DNA of 39,086 nt from JAZKFT01 sp043760535 (GCA_043760535.1 JAYUOV010000150.1:1-39086), one strand, 5' to 3'; positions 23,874 through 31,550 are shown, counted from the first letter of the stretch. Notes: generated by a model from the letters alone, not told the origin. A program made the numbers and translations.

Positions 23874-24998
23874 TTATTGCACCACCAATTTCCCTGTAAA
23901 AACGTTTTTCTTTTCACCGTTGGTGAGATGAACGGCATATATGCCCGACTGCTGTAACCTTTGCCCATCAACGGTTTCGGTCTGCTGCAGGTTTAGCATT
24001 TTTATCGTTTTCGATTGGATGGGTTTGCCAGAAGCATCAATAATTTCAAAGCGGTAATCGTCTATTTTAGGCACATTCAATTGCACCTGAAAATTTTGGC
24101 CGGGTGTAATTGGGTTAGGAAATATTTTCAGCTTTACAAACTGCTCTTCATTCGCAATTGGCCTTTTTAAAAAATTAAAAAACGGTTTTTTAGGAGTACG
24201 TTTAACCACACTAACACCGCCAACTTTACCAGATAGTAAATTCGTAAAACGATCGTAACGAACCACCACAATTTCCCCAGTAAGCCCCATTGTTGCAGAC
24301 CTTAACGAAATTTCCATGCCCGACAACACTACTCCGCCATTTTTTACTGCAATCTTAAACCTTTTCAAATGTATTAAATCCCCTGTAGCAATGTTTTTGG
24401 TTTCGTAGCCAATGGCACTAATAGATATTGATTGATTCAATTTGAGATTTATTGAAAAATTACCGGCACTATCAGCCATCACGCCTGTTTTTGTACCAGT
24501 AACGACAACGCTTACATAAGGAATAGGAATACCGTTGACATCAACTATAATTCCATTTATAGTTGTTATTATTTCTTGTTCATCGGCATTTGTCCTTGCT
24601 ACCATCCCAAGCTTAATACTTATTCCTTTCTGTGTTGGTTGTGGCTGGCAAATGGCTGGCTTACCCATTGTTTTTTGGGTTTGGGCCTCGGCTTTGTGCA
24701 TGGCAAATACGGCAGGCAACAAAAATTGCCAGAAATATTTCCACTTACCCATGCTTCGTTCTTTGGGTATGCTTAGTGTTTTATTTAGCTGGTCGTCGTT
24801 AAAACGGCCACAGGTGTTACCCGTATTTGTGTTGAAATAATTCAATACTTCCCGATTGCTCATAGTGGTAAAATCAACAACTGTTTTTTGGCAGCTCAAG
24901 CAAAATTTGCCCTGGTCTTCGGGCAGCATTTGGTTCCAGTTTTGGTGGCAGGGTTCGGTAATGGTAAGTTGTACAGCTTTCATTTTGGTAATTTTCAT
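23874..24998 (-). CDS. Cys-motif/carboxypeptidase-regulatory-like protein with type IX sorting domain
   Basis: A 374-residue multidomain protein. An N-terminal Cys-containing segment (Cys17, Cys33, Cys36, Cys63; EPCHQNW, FCLSCQKTVVDF, CGRFNDDQLN) is a recurrent Bacteroidota module. A hydrophobic helix at about 86-105 ends in AEAQ, like a delayed signal peptide. A carboxypeptidase-regulatory-like domain (about 146-205) and a middle segment follow, and the C-terminal 85 residues (KIFPNPITPGQNFQVQLN ... GIYAVHLTNG) have the form of a type IX secretion C-terminal domain. I take ATG 24998; an in-frame TTG lies five codons upstream and another ATG at 24980. It stands 87 bp after OmpH with a strong terminator between, so it is transcribed on its own. 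Confidence 0.8.
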   Translation of the reverse strand: MKITKMKAVQLTITEPCHQNWNQMLPEDQGKFCLSCQKTVVDFTTMSNREVLNYFNTNTGNTCGRFNDDQLNKTLSIPKERSMGKWKYFWQFLLPAVFAMHKAEAQTQKTMGKPAICQPQPTQKGISIKLGMVARTNADEQEIITTINGIIVDVNGIPIPYVSVVVTGTKTGVMADSAGNFSINLKLNQSISISAIGYETKNIATGDLIHLKRFKIAVKNGGVVLSGMEISLRSATMGLTGEIVVVRYDRFTNLLSGKVGGVSVVKRTPKKPFFNFLKRPIANEEQFVKLKIFPNPITPGQNFQVQLNVPKIDDYRFEIIDASGKPIQSKTIKMLNLQQTETVDGQRLQQSGIYAVHLTNGEKKNVFTGKLVVQ

Positions 24999-25037
24999 AC
25001 CCTGATGCCTCAATTTTTTTTTTGCATAAACCCTTTC

Positions 25038-25064
25038 AAAAAAAAAGCCCCGGCAATGCGGGGC
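25038..25064 (-). terminator. Rho-independent terminator of the OmpH gene
   Basis: On the minus strand, GCCCCG and CGGGGC form a perfect 6-bp GC stem around CATTGC, followed by nine T. It begins 22 bases after the OmpH stop. Confidence 0.9.
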
Positions 25065-25085
25065 AGTAAATGTTTTAGTTAAAAA

Positions 25086-25688
25086 CTACTTCTTTTTTGC
25101 GGAGGCAGCAGCTGCATTAAGACCATTTACAATATCGCTGGTAATGTTACACATAGAATCTTTGTAGTAAATAAAATCACCCGGCTGGTGGCTAAAAATA
25201 AAGGCATATTGCTTTTGCTTATTGAAGGTTTTTAAAAACTCTTCTATATTTTTATTAATATCCTGCATCATTTTAAACTGTTCGCCTTGCAGGTTCTGTG
25301 TAAGTTCCGCTTCTCTTTGTTGTAACTTTTGTTGCATCTGGTTTATCTCGGCCTGTGCGGCTTCGCCTTCCTGCTGGCTCATGGTTTGGGCTTTGGCTTG
25401 CAGTTGCTGTATGCGATCCGTGTAGCCTTTTTTAAGGCCGTTCATTTCGCCGCTAATGGCTTGTTCTTTGGCTTTAAGCTGTTCCCGAACCTCTTTAATG
25501 TAAGTATAACGGTTTTCTATAGAGTCCATATCAAAATAGGCCAATTTGGTTGAGAGGCTTGTAGTAACGGCATCCTTAGCGCCTTTGGGTGTGGTGGCAG
25601 ATGAGCCTTTTTCATTAAAAAATAAGAAATACAAAATACCAACGGCTATTAGTAAAATTACATTTAGAGCTACACTTACGTTTTTCAT
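25086..25688 (-). CDS. OmpH/Skp-family periplasmic chaperone
   Basis: A 200-residue protein with an N-terminal membrane helix (about 6-24) that acts as signal peptide or anchor, a low-complexity linker, then a strand (KLAYFDMDSI) followed by a long Lys/Gln/Glu-rich coiled coil (about 60-155) and a C-terminal strand segment (YAFIFSHQPGDFIYY). This is the Skp/OmpH architecture, in which trimers hold unfolded outer-membrane proteins in the periplasm. The absence of a typical cleavage site leaves a membrane-anchored form likely. It ends at a strong hairpin terminator and has its own upstream gap with no neighbouring BamA gene. Confidence 0.85.
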   Translation of the reverse strand: MKNVSVALNVILLIAVGILYFLFFNEKGSSATTPKGAKDAVTTSLSTKLAYFDMDSIENRYTYIKEVREQLKAKEQAISGEMNGLKKGYTDRIQQLQAKAQTMSQQEGEAAQAEINQMQQKLQQREAELTQNLQGEQFKMMQDINKNIEEFLKTFNKQKQYAFIFSHQPGDFIYYKDSMCNITSDIVNGLNAAAASAKKK

Positions 25689-25836
25689 ACGGGTTTTTTA
25701 TTTTGCAGCGAATGTACAGTTTCAGATATGTCTATGTATAAAAAAAAAGAAAATTAGGGCTGTTTTATGATTTTGTATAAGAAAGCTCAATATAAATATG
25801 CAGATGAATGGAGTACCTAAACCATCGGGCTTTACA

Positions 25837-25883
25837 ACGTTCGCCAATGTAGTTTCATAGGAGTACAAAAGCCAGGCTAATGA
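25837..25883 (+). repeat. TCGCCAATGT dispersed element, copy C
   Basis: It begins ACGTTCGCCAATGTAG, has ATAGGAGTAC in the centre and ends GCCAGGCTAATGA. It aligns with the inverse complement of 7691-7742 over almost its full length and with 16808-16857 at both ends. It lies between OmpH and rlmH, about 80 bases before the rlmH ATG. Confidence 0.6.
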
Positions 25884-25965
25884 AAAAAATACCTTGATAG
25901 ATTAACGAGAGCTTTTGGCTTATTAAAAAATAATAAAAGGATATTTGAAGCTGAATGTAAATTTT

Positions 25966-26439
25966 ATGAAATTGCTGCTGTGGAGTATTGGAAAACAAAA
26001 TGAAAGTTATGTAAAAGAAGGTGTGGAAGATTTTACCGGCCGCATCTCTAGGTACTTTTCATGCGAATGGAAAATAGTGGCACCGCCAAAAAACGCAGCT
26101 TTTATGAGTGATGCCGAACAAAGAGAGGCCGAAAGCAAAATATTATTAGACAGCCTGGATGCCGAAGATTATGTAGTGCTGCTGGATGAAAGGGGTAAAA
26201 TGCTTACCTCACCCGCCCTTAGCAAACTGATTAGCGAAAGGGCTGTAAACGGCGCCAGGCGTGTACATTTTATTATTGGTGGTGCATTTGGCGTAACCGA
26301 ACCAGTACGCAAACGTGCCAATTTGGTATGGCAACTAAGCCAGTTGGTTTTTCCGCATCAGTTGGTGCGGCTAATTTTGGCCGAACAGATTTACAGGGCC
26401 TGTAGCATCTTAAAAAACGAAAAATACCACCATGTTTAG
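25966..26439 (+). CDS. rlmH: 23S rRNA pseudouridine-1915 N3-methyltransferase
   Basis: A 157-residue SPOUT methyltransferase that methylates pseudouridine 1915 in helix 69 of 23S rRNA on the assembled 70S ribosome. Blocks: LLDERGK (72-78), FIIGGAFGV (102-110, AdoMet knot) and FPHQLVRLILAEQIYRA (129-145), with the C-terminal YHH. The length equals the family standard only if the ATG at 25966 is used; the in-frame TTG at 25945 would add seven residues. Copy C of the dispersed repeat lies upstream. The rhomboid gene follows after about 109 bp of AT-rich repeat. Confidence 0.95.
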   Translation: MKLLLWSIGKQNESYVKEGVEDFTGRISRYFSCEWKIVAPPKNAAFMSDAEQREAESKILLDSLDAEDYVVLLDERGKMLTSPALSKLISERAVNGARRVHFIIGGAFGVTEPVRKRANLVWQLSQLVFPHQLVRLILAEQIYRACSILKNEKYHHV

Positions 26440-26483
26440 ATGTAGGATTTCGGATTTTTACAAATTCTGAAATGTCTGATATC

Positions 26484-26543
26484 AATCAAACATTATAAAT
26501 TAAAGATTATAAATCAAACATTACAAATCATAAATCATAAATC
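26484..26543 (+). repeat. AATCATAAATC-type AT-rich repeat in the rhomboid leader
   Basis: AATCAAACATTATAAAT (26484-26500) recurs as AATCAAACATTACAAAT (26511-26527), followed by AAATCATAAATCATAAATC up to six bases before the rhomboid ATG. The block AAATCATAAATCATAA also occurs, in the same sense relative to the gene, in the leader of truB (33841-33886 region, minus strand). Confidence 0.6.
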
Positions 26544-26548
26544 CCCTT

Positions 26549-27229
26549 ATGCTGCCAATAACGCTTGTTATCGTAATTCTTACCTGCCTTATTTCCATCC
26601 CTGCTTTCAGCAATCAAAAGTTAATGGGCGACTTAATTTTTTATCCGCCTGCCGTTACTAATAATAAGCAGTGGTACCGTTTTTTTACATGTGGTTTTAT
26701 CCATGCCGATATACCGCATCTGGCCTTTAACATGTTTGCCCTTTACTCGTTTGGTGTGGGTGTAGAAAATGGGCACACCTACAGTAATGGCGAAATTGGC
26801 AGCGGCTTTGTACCCATTTTTGGCCAGGCTATGGGTAAATTTTATTACATACTCATGTACGTGGGTGCCCTGTTTTTTTGCCTGCTGCCCACTTATGCAA
26901 AACATAAAAACGATTACAGTTACCGCAGCCTTGGTGCTTCCGGTGCGGTAAGTGCTGTTATTTTTGCTGGGCTTATGCTGGAACCAAGAAGTGGTGTGGG
27001 CCTTATTTTCATTCCAGGTGTTTCTATTCCTGGCTACATTTTCGGGCCTATTTATCTAATCATATCTACTTACCTGGCTAAACGTGGGCAGGGCACTATA
27101 AATCATTCTGCACATATTTGGGGAGCATTGTTTGGAATTCTTTTTGTACTGGCCACCACTTACGTATTTGCCAAATACGACACTTTAAACTTGTTTCTAG
27201 AAAAAATAAAAATGGATATTGGCATTTAG
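26549..27229 (+). CDS. Rhomboid-family intramembrane serine protease
   Basis: A 226-residue polytopic protease that cleaves membrane helices. The catalytic dyad is Ser131 (LGASGAV) in helix 4 and His189 (NHSAHIWGA) in helix 6; the HxxxN-type segment IPHLAFNM (55-62) supplies the helix 2 oxyanion residues, with Asn61. Six core helices are visible. There is a loop insertion, FYPPAVTNNKQWYRFFTCGF, typical of Bacteroidota forms. No cytosolic extension or extra domain. Its stop overlaps the convergent tilS stop region by 4 bp. Physiological substrates are unknown. Confidence 0.9.
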   Translation: MLPITLVIVILTCLISIPAFSNQKLMGDLIFYPPAVTNNKQWYRFFTCGFIHADIPHLAFNMFALYSFGVGVENGHTYSNGEIGSGFVPIFGQAMGKFYYILMYVGALFFCLLPTYAKHKNDYSYRSLGASGAVSAVIFAGLMLEPRSGVGLIFIPGVSIPGYIFGPIYLIISTYLAKRGQGTINHSAHIWGALFGILFVLATTYVFAKYDTLNLFLEKIKMDIGI

Positions 27230-28641
27230 GTTTTGGGGGTAAAATGAAGCCGTAATAGCTCTTTCGTTCCTTCTTTTATTTTAAATCTTTCATCAATCCT
27301 GTGGCCCACAACCCACAGGATTTTTTTGTTGCTTTCTACCACCCATATTTTTTCTTTATCGGTTTTAGAAATTTTTTGGTCAATAAGAAAACGGGATAGT
27401 TTTTTCTTCTTCATCATACCCAACGGGTAAAAATAATCGCCTTGTTTCCATGGCCGCAGTATAAGGGGAAATTGTATATCGGCAGCATTGAGCAATGCAA
27501 TATCTGCCGATGTAAGAACCATATTTATAGAAACATTATAGCTGATGGTTGCCAACTGCAAACTGCCAACTGCAAACTGTACTTTATCATCCGGCCTATC
27601 TATCAAAACAAGATTCGCCTCCTCCCCTTTTTGCGGAGCAATTATAAGCCAGGCTCTATTGCGGATAATGCGGTGTGTGGCAGATGCCACATACTTGCCC
27701 GATTCGCTTTTTAGCAAAGCCAATACATCTTCCGTTTGTAAAGAACTAAAACCAAAGTCTTTTATTATTTCATACACAATCGTCTTTAAAGGCTTGCTGG
27801 CAAATAGTTTCAGTACAGGTATATGTATTTCTTTTCCTTTTACTTCCAGCAGTTTTTTCTTATGTATTGCAATGGCTTCGTTGTACAAAATTTCTACTTC
27901 GGCTAGCATTTCCATCGTTTTTTCAAAACCCATTTCGTCTCTTGGTATCACCTCTTCCATTAGTGGCACAATCTTATTACGAATAAAATTTCGGGTATAT
28001 TTATCGCTACTGTTACTGCTGTCTTCTACCCAACATAAGTTGTGGGTTTTGGCATAATCCAGAATGGCTTCTTTAGTTGTATTTAATAGCGGCCGAATGA
28101 TGGCTGCCTGCACAGGCTGTATGCCACGCAAGCCCTTAATACCAGTGCCACGAAACAAGTTCATCAGCACAGTTTCTATGTTATCGTTAGCATGGTGGGC
28201 AGTAGCTAAATAGGGATTGGGAATGGGGGATTGGGAAGTAGTGGCAAAGCCGTGAGAGGTAAATAGTGAGTACTGGGTAGTAGTTTTTAAGCTTTCCAAT
28301 AATTCCCCAAACCAATTGTACCGTAATTCCCTTGCTGTTACCTGTAATGATTTGCCGGTTTCGGCCATGTACTTTTTGGTGTCAAAATCTTTTACAAAAA
28401 GTTCAGTATTTAATTGTTTTGCTAAAGCAGTTACAAACGCTTTGTCGCTTTCGCTCTCTGTACCACGAAGCTGAAAATTGCAATGTGCCATGGCGAAAGG
28501 AATACTATTTGCTATACACAAATGGCATAGCACAACAGAATCCACACCGCCACTAACGGCTACCAGCCATTTGGTTTTGGCAGCAGCAAAATTATATTGC
28601 TTTAAAAATTGTAGAAATTCCTGAGTGATTGTATGAAGCAT
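27226..28641 (-). CDS. tilS: tRNA(Ile)-lysidine synthase
   Basis: A 471-residue essential enzyme converting the CAU wobble cytidine of tRNA-Ile2 to lysidine with ATP and lysine. The N-type ATP-pyrophosphatase PP-loop is AVSGGVDS (28-35); YLATAHHANDNIETVLMNL (144-162), FRGTGIKGLRGI and YTRNFIRNKIVP (215-226) are family blocks, and residues about 395-465 form the C-terminal TilS domain (GDYFYPLGMMKKKKLSRFL). Two stretches look like insertions: about 118-143 between the TARELRYNWF helix and the ATAHHAND block, and 353-367. The DNA of both resembles intergenic repeats of this genome, yet the frame is intact. ATG start at 28641; no operon partner. Confidence 0.92.
   Translation of the reverse strand: MLHTITQEFLQFLKQYNFAAAKTKWLVAVSGGVDSVVLCHLCIANSIPFAMAHCNFQLRGTESESDKAFVTALAKQLNTELFVKDFDTKKYMAETGKSLQVTARELRYNWFGELLESLKTTTQYSLFTSHGFATTSQSPIPNPYLATAHHANDNIETVLMNLFRGTGIKGLRGIQPVQAAIIRPLLNTTKEAILDYAKTHNLCWVEDSSNSSDKYTRNFIRNKIVPLMEEVIPRDEMGFEKTMEMLAEVEILYNEAIAIHKKKLLEVKGKEIHIPVLKLFASKPLKTIVYEIIKDFGFSSLQTEDVLALLKSESGKYVASATHRIIRNRAWLIIAPQKGEEANLVLIDRPDDKVQFAVGSLQLATISYNVSINMVLTSADIALLNAADIQFPLILRPWKQGDYFYPLGMMKKKKLSRFLIDQKISKTDKEKIWVVESNKKILWVVGHRIDERFKIKEGTKELLRLHFTPKT
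27551..27578 (-). repeat. 14-bp tandem duplication inside tilS
   Basis: GCCAACTGCAAACT occurs twice in perfect tandem (27551-27564 and 27565-27578), encoding QFAVGSLQLAT on the minus strand. The sequence resembles the low-complexity repeats of leaders rather than protein-coding variation, and 14 bp is not a multiple of three, so the surrounding sequence must have adjusted the frame. Confidence 0.7.
28211..28290 (-). repeat. Repeat-like segment inside tilS
   Basis: The plus strand shows TAGGGATTGGGAATGGGGGA at 28211-28230, then TTGGGAAGTAGTGG and AAATAGTGAGTACTGGGTAG. This matches the degenerate CCCTAATCCC/CCCATTCCC family found at 32211-32277 before ispE. It codes for residues about 118-143 of TilS, between two conserved blocks. 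Confidence 0.65.
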
Positions 28642-28708
28642 TTAGTGATTATTTTTTGTGAGGAAATCCGTCCGACGCCTTTGGTATCTATTTCTCCCTA
28701 ATTTACTA

Positions 28709-28750
28709 GGGGATTGCCACAACGGGGCAAGAACCCTGCTTGGCAATGAC
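28709..28750. repeat. Palindromic REP-like repeat, copy 2
   Basis: The 42-base unit begins GGGGATTGCCACAACGGGGC and ends GCTTGGCAATGAC. ATTGCCA (28713-28719) pairs with TGGCAAT (28741-28747), and CGGGG-type inner arms surround CAAGAA. It is between the tilS start and the TPR gene stop, and differs from copy 1 (68-109) at three positions. Confidence 0.75.
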
Positions 28751-28770
28751 TTGCTTTTTTTTGGATATTC

Positions 28771-29088
28771 TCAAAAATCCACCAAATCATCCAAAGCCAT
28801 TTGCAGTTCACTTTTTGCATGGTTATCGCCGGCTGTTTTTGCGGCGGCTATTCCCTTTTCATACACCGCAATGGCAGCTTCACTTTCGCCAGCCCTCTCT
28901 AGCAGCCGCCCAAGATGGTAATAGCTGCCCACATATCCCGGCTCATTTTTCAGCAGGGTTTCAAATAAAATTCGGGCAGCAGCATCATCTTCAATCTTTA
29001 TGTATTCCAGCGCCAGTGCGTGTTGCAAAAAACTGTCACCAGGCTGTTTTTCCAAAAAATCTTTCAGCTTGTTTATTCTATCGGTCAT
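28771..29088 (-). CDS. Small tetratricopeptide-repeat protein
   Basis: A 105-residue soluble helical protein. Two TPR units are visible, about 18-51 (ALALEYIKIEDDAAARILFE) and 52-85 (YYHLGRLLERAGESEAAIAV), followed by a capping helix and a short acidic C-terminus. TPRs mediate protein contacts; the partner is unknown. It has no signal peptide, so cytosolic. It precedes tilS on the same strand with 129 bp and a REP-like palindrome between, so cotranscription is uncertain. ATG start; the upstream gap to etfB is divergent. Confidence 0.78.
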   Translation of the reverse strand: MTDRINKLKDFLEKQPGDSFLQHALALEYIKIEDDAAARILFETLLKNEPGYVGSYYHLGRLLERAGESEAAIAVYEKGIAAAKTAGDNHAKSELQMALDDLVDF

Positions 29089-29280
29089 CTTTTAAAATAT
29101 TTTAAATAAAAGTTAGGGTCAAATACTTATCCACCTAAATTTGCAAATAGTTGTTTATGCAACTAATTTTAGGTTTTCTCTAAATACAGTTTTCTAAAGC
29201 CTTTTACAAATTACCTGCTGACCCATGGCCCACAAACCAAATAACCAATCAACGAAATAACGAATCAACCCATTTGCGAT

Positions 29281-30024
29281 ATGAAAATTTTAGTGTGTAT
29301 TAGTAAAACGCCGGATACCACGGCAAAAATAGCCTTCACAGACAACAACTCGAAGTTTGCAGATGCAGGGGTACAGTTTATCGTAAATCCTTACGATGAA
29401 TGGTATGCCCTTGTACGTGCATTGGAGCTAAAAGAAGCTGGAATTGCTACAACCGTTTCACTAGCAACGATTGGCCTTGCCGATGCAGAACCCATTATCC
29501 GCAAAGCTTTGGCCATTGGTGGCGACGATGCCATCCGCATTAACAGCGATAACCACGACAGCTTTTTTATTGCTTCGCAAATTGCCGCTGTGGCTAAAGA
29601 AGGTAGCTACGATCTGGTACTTACCGGCAAAGAAACCATTGATTTTAACGGCAGCAGCATCGGCGGCATGGTGGCCGAACTGATGGATGCACCCTACATT
29701 AGCCTGGCAACCAAACTGGATATTATTGGCACCACCGCAACCCTAGTAAGAGAAATAGAAGGCGGAGAAGAAACCAACGAAGTAGCCCTGCCGGCAGTTA
29801 TCAGTTGCCAAAAAGGAATGGCTGAACAACGCATCCCAAATATGAAAGGAATTATGGGTGCCAGAACAAAACCACTTGCCGTAAAAGAACCCGTAGTAGC
29901 CGATAGCCTTACCAGCATTGTAAGTTTTGATTTACCACCTGCAAAAGCAGGCGTAAAGCTGGTTTCGGCAGAAACACCGGAAGAATTAGTACGACTTCTT
30001 CATGAGGAAGCGAAGGTGTTTTAA
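29281..30024 (+). CDS. etfB: Electron transfer flavoprotein beta subunit
   Basis: A 247-residue subunit of the EtfAB heterodimer, which carries electrons from acyl-CoA and related dehydrogenases to the membrane quinone pool via ETF:quinone oxidoreductase. The beta-subunit pattern NPYDEWYALVRALELKE (36-52), TGKETIDFNGSSIGGMVAE (115-133, AMP-binding region) and LPAVISCQKGMAEQRIPNMK (170-189) is complete. No dehydrogenase gene accompanies it here. It is followed by etfA, but 490 bp of decayed gene and repeat separate the two, unlike the usual near-contiguous etfBA. TAAATTTG at 29136-29143 is a possible -7 box without a matching -33. Confidence 0.95.
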   Translation: MKILVCISKTPDTTAKIAFTDNNSKFADAGVQFIVNPYDEWYALVRALELKEAGIATTVSLATIGLADAEPIIRKALAIGGDDAIRINSDNHDSFFIASQIAAVAKEGSYDLVLTGKETIDFNGSSIGGMVAELMDAPYISLATKLDIIGTTATLVREIEGGEETNEVALPAVISCQKGMAEQRIPNMKGIMGARTKPLAVKEPVVADSLTSIVSFDLPPAKAGVKLVSAETPEELVRLLHEEAKVF

Positions 30025-30095
30025 TGCATAATGGATAATACGCTCATTATTAAAACATTATAATGGTATGTAACTAATAATCCGAGCATATTAAA

Positions 30096-30447
30096 ATGAT
30101 TCCATTAAAAGAAAACATCCGTAAAACCAAGAGTTTTGATATTGATGTAAGAATAATTAAACCCCACAAATACTTAAAAAAAGAACACGGAGAATACGTT
30201 TTATCTCAGTAATTATTCCGAAGCGGCATTTCTGTTGGTGCATTAATTTGAGAAGCAGAACATGCTGAAAGCACAAAAGACTTCATACAGAAACTTAGAA
30301 CAAGACTTAATGAAACCAATGAGCCAGAATATTGGGTTGATCTACTTTTTTCAACTGCTTTCATTAAAAAAAATATACGGTTCTTTAAAAAGGAATTCTA
30401 CTGAATTTATAAAACGTTTTGTTGCAGGTTTAAAAACAAAAAGATAA
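30096..30447 (+). pseudogene. Decayed four-helix bundle (23S rRNA intervening-sequence-type) protein gene
   Basis: Translation from the ATG at 30096 gives a protein with the family's pattern: LFRSGISVGALI, EAEHAESTKDFIQKLRTRLN, then NEPEYWVDLLFSTAF. It is interrupted by TAA at 30210-30212 (before LFRSG) and TGA at 30249-30251 (after GALI). A further frameshift at an A8 run (about 30366-30373) moves the C-terminal part, IYGSLKRNSTEFIKRFVAGL, into another frame up to TAA at 30445-30447. The family normally reads QLLRSGTSIGANISEA-like and is about 120 residues. It is a recent but dead gene between etfB and etfA. Sequencing error could explain the frameshift but hardly two additional stops. Confidence 0.8.
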
Positions 30448-30468
30448 AAACTTAGAAAATAATTATCT

Positions 30469-30514
30469 ATTATTCATTATTCATTAAAAAATTATTCATT
30501 AAAATTCATTCATT
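30469..30514 (+). repeat. ATTATTCATT-type repeat in the etfA leader
   Basis: An imperfect run of ATTCATT units (for example TATTCATTATTCATTAAAA, ATTATTCATTAAAATTCATT) ends directly before the etfA ATG. It leaves no room for a purine-rich ribosome-binding site and is AT-rich, so the leader should be unstructured. Confidence 0.6.
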
Positions 30515-31480
30515 ATGGTACTCATATTCGCCGACCAAACTGATGGTCAAATAAAAAAAGCATCTTTCGAAGCCATTTGTTACGGGGCAAAAATAGCAGC
30601 ACAACTAGGAACTACCGCCGAGGCCATTGTTTTAGGCACAGCATCTAACAATGAGCTTTCTTCTTTAGGAAAATTTGGAGCAAGTAAAGTTCACCACATT
30701 GCAGACCAAGGTTTCAACCATTTTGATGCACAGAATTATACCAAGGCAATAGCAGATTTAGTTACCGCCACATGTGCCAAAGTGGTAATTTTTAGCAATG
30801 GCCTTACAGGCAAAGCCGTAGCACCACGCCTTAGTGTAAATCTTAAAGCAGGGCTAGTTACAGGTGCTATTGCACTGCCCGATACTACCAAGGGTTTTGT
30901 AGTAAAAAAGAGCGTTTTCAGCGGCAAGGCATTTGCCAATGTGGGTATCAATACAGATATAAAAATTATTTCCCTCAACCAGAATTCTTTCCCCGTAATT
31001 ACAGGAGAAGGTGTGGCCGAAGTGGTTGCTGCCACTGCTGCTGTAGCCGCAGCTAAAGTAAAAATTACTGCCACCAATAAAATTACCGGCGAAATATCTT
31101 TGGGAGAAGCCGAACTGGTAGTAAGCGGTGGCCGTGGATTAAAAGGCCCCGAAAACTGGGCATTTGTAACCGACCTAGCCAAACTGCTTGGTGCCGCTAC
31201 CGCCTGCAGCCGCCCCGTGGCAGACGCACATTGGAGGCCGCACCACGAGCATGTAGGCCAAACCGGTGGCGCCGTAGCTCCCAACCTATACTTTGCCATC
31301 GGCATTAGTGGTGCTATACAGCATTTGGCCGGTGTTAACCGTAGTAAAGTAATTGTGGTTATTAATAAAGATCCGGAAGCCCCGTTTTTTAAGGCGGCTG
31401 ATTATGGTATCGTTGGCGATGCTTTTGAAGTAATGCCTAAGATTATTGAAGCGGTCAGGAAATTGAAAGGAGTAGCATGA
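30515..31480 (+). CDS. etfA: Electron transfer flavoprotein alpha subunit
   Basis: A 321-residue FAD-binding partner of EtfB. The C-terminal FAD domain has SGGRGLKGPENW (204-215), SRPVADA (232-238), the GQTG element (248-251), AIGISGAIQHLAG (261-273) and INKDPEAPFF (283-292). The N-terminal domain (1-190) contacts EtfB. All FAD-contact segments are intact, so the subunit should be functional. The start ATG follows a tandem ATTCATT tract. A strong terminator 43 bp after the stop ends the unit; whether it is transcribed with etfB depends on readthrough of the decayed gene. Confidence 0.95.
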   Translation: MVLIFADQTDGQIKKASFEAICYGAKIAAQLGTTAEAIVLGTASNNELSSLGKFGASKVHHIADQGFNHFDAQNYTKAIADLVTATCAKVVIFSNGLTGKAVAPRLSVNLKAGLVTGAIALPDTTKGFVVKKSVFSGKAFANVGINTDIKIISLNQNSFPVITGEGVAEVVAATAAVAAAKVKITATNKITGEISLGEAELVVSGGRGLKGPENWAFVTDLAKLLGAATACSRPVADAHWRPHHEHVGQTGGAVAPNLYFAIGISGAIQHLAGVNRSKVIVVINKDPEAPFFKAADYGIVGDAFEVMPKIIEAVRKLKGVA

Positions 31481-31522
31481 TTTTAGGATTTTTTCTTTAG
31501 AGTTAATAAAAATATTTTACCC

Positions 31523-31550
31523 AAAAAGCCCTGTTGTTGCGGGGCTTTTT
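31523..31550 (+). terminator. Bidirectional-type terminator after etfA
   Basis: AAAAAGCCC (31523-31531) and GGGGCTTTTT (31541-31550) form a GC stem extended by A/T pairs, with a T-run on the plus strand and an A-run on the left arm. It is the end of the etf unit, about 70 bases before the next gene. Confidence 0.85.

Noticed and set aside
30262..30447. 61-codon open frame between etfB and etfA as an independent gene
   Set aside because: Only its last part has the family pattern; it is the shifted-frame end of the decayed four-helix-bundle gene at 30096-30447.
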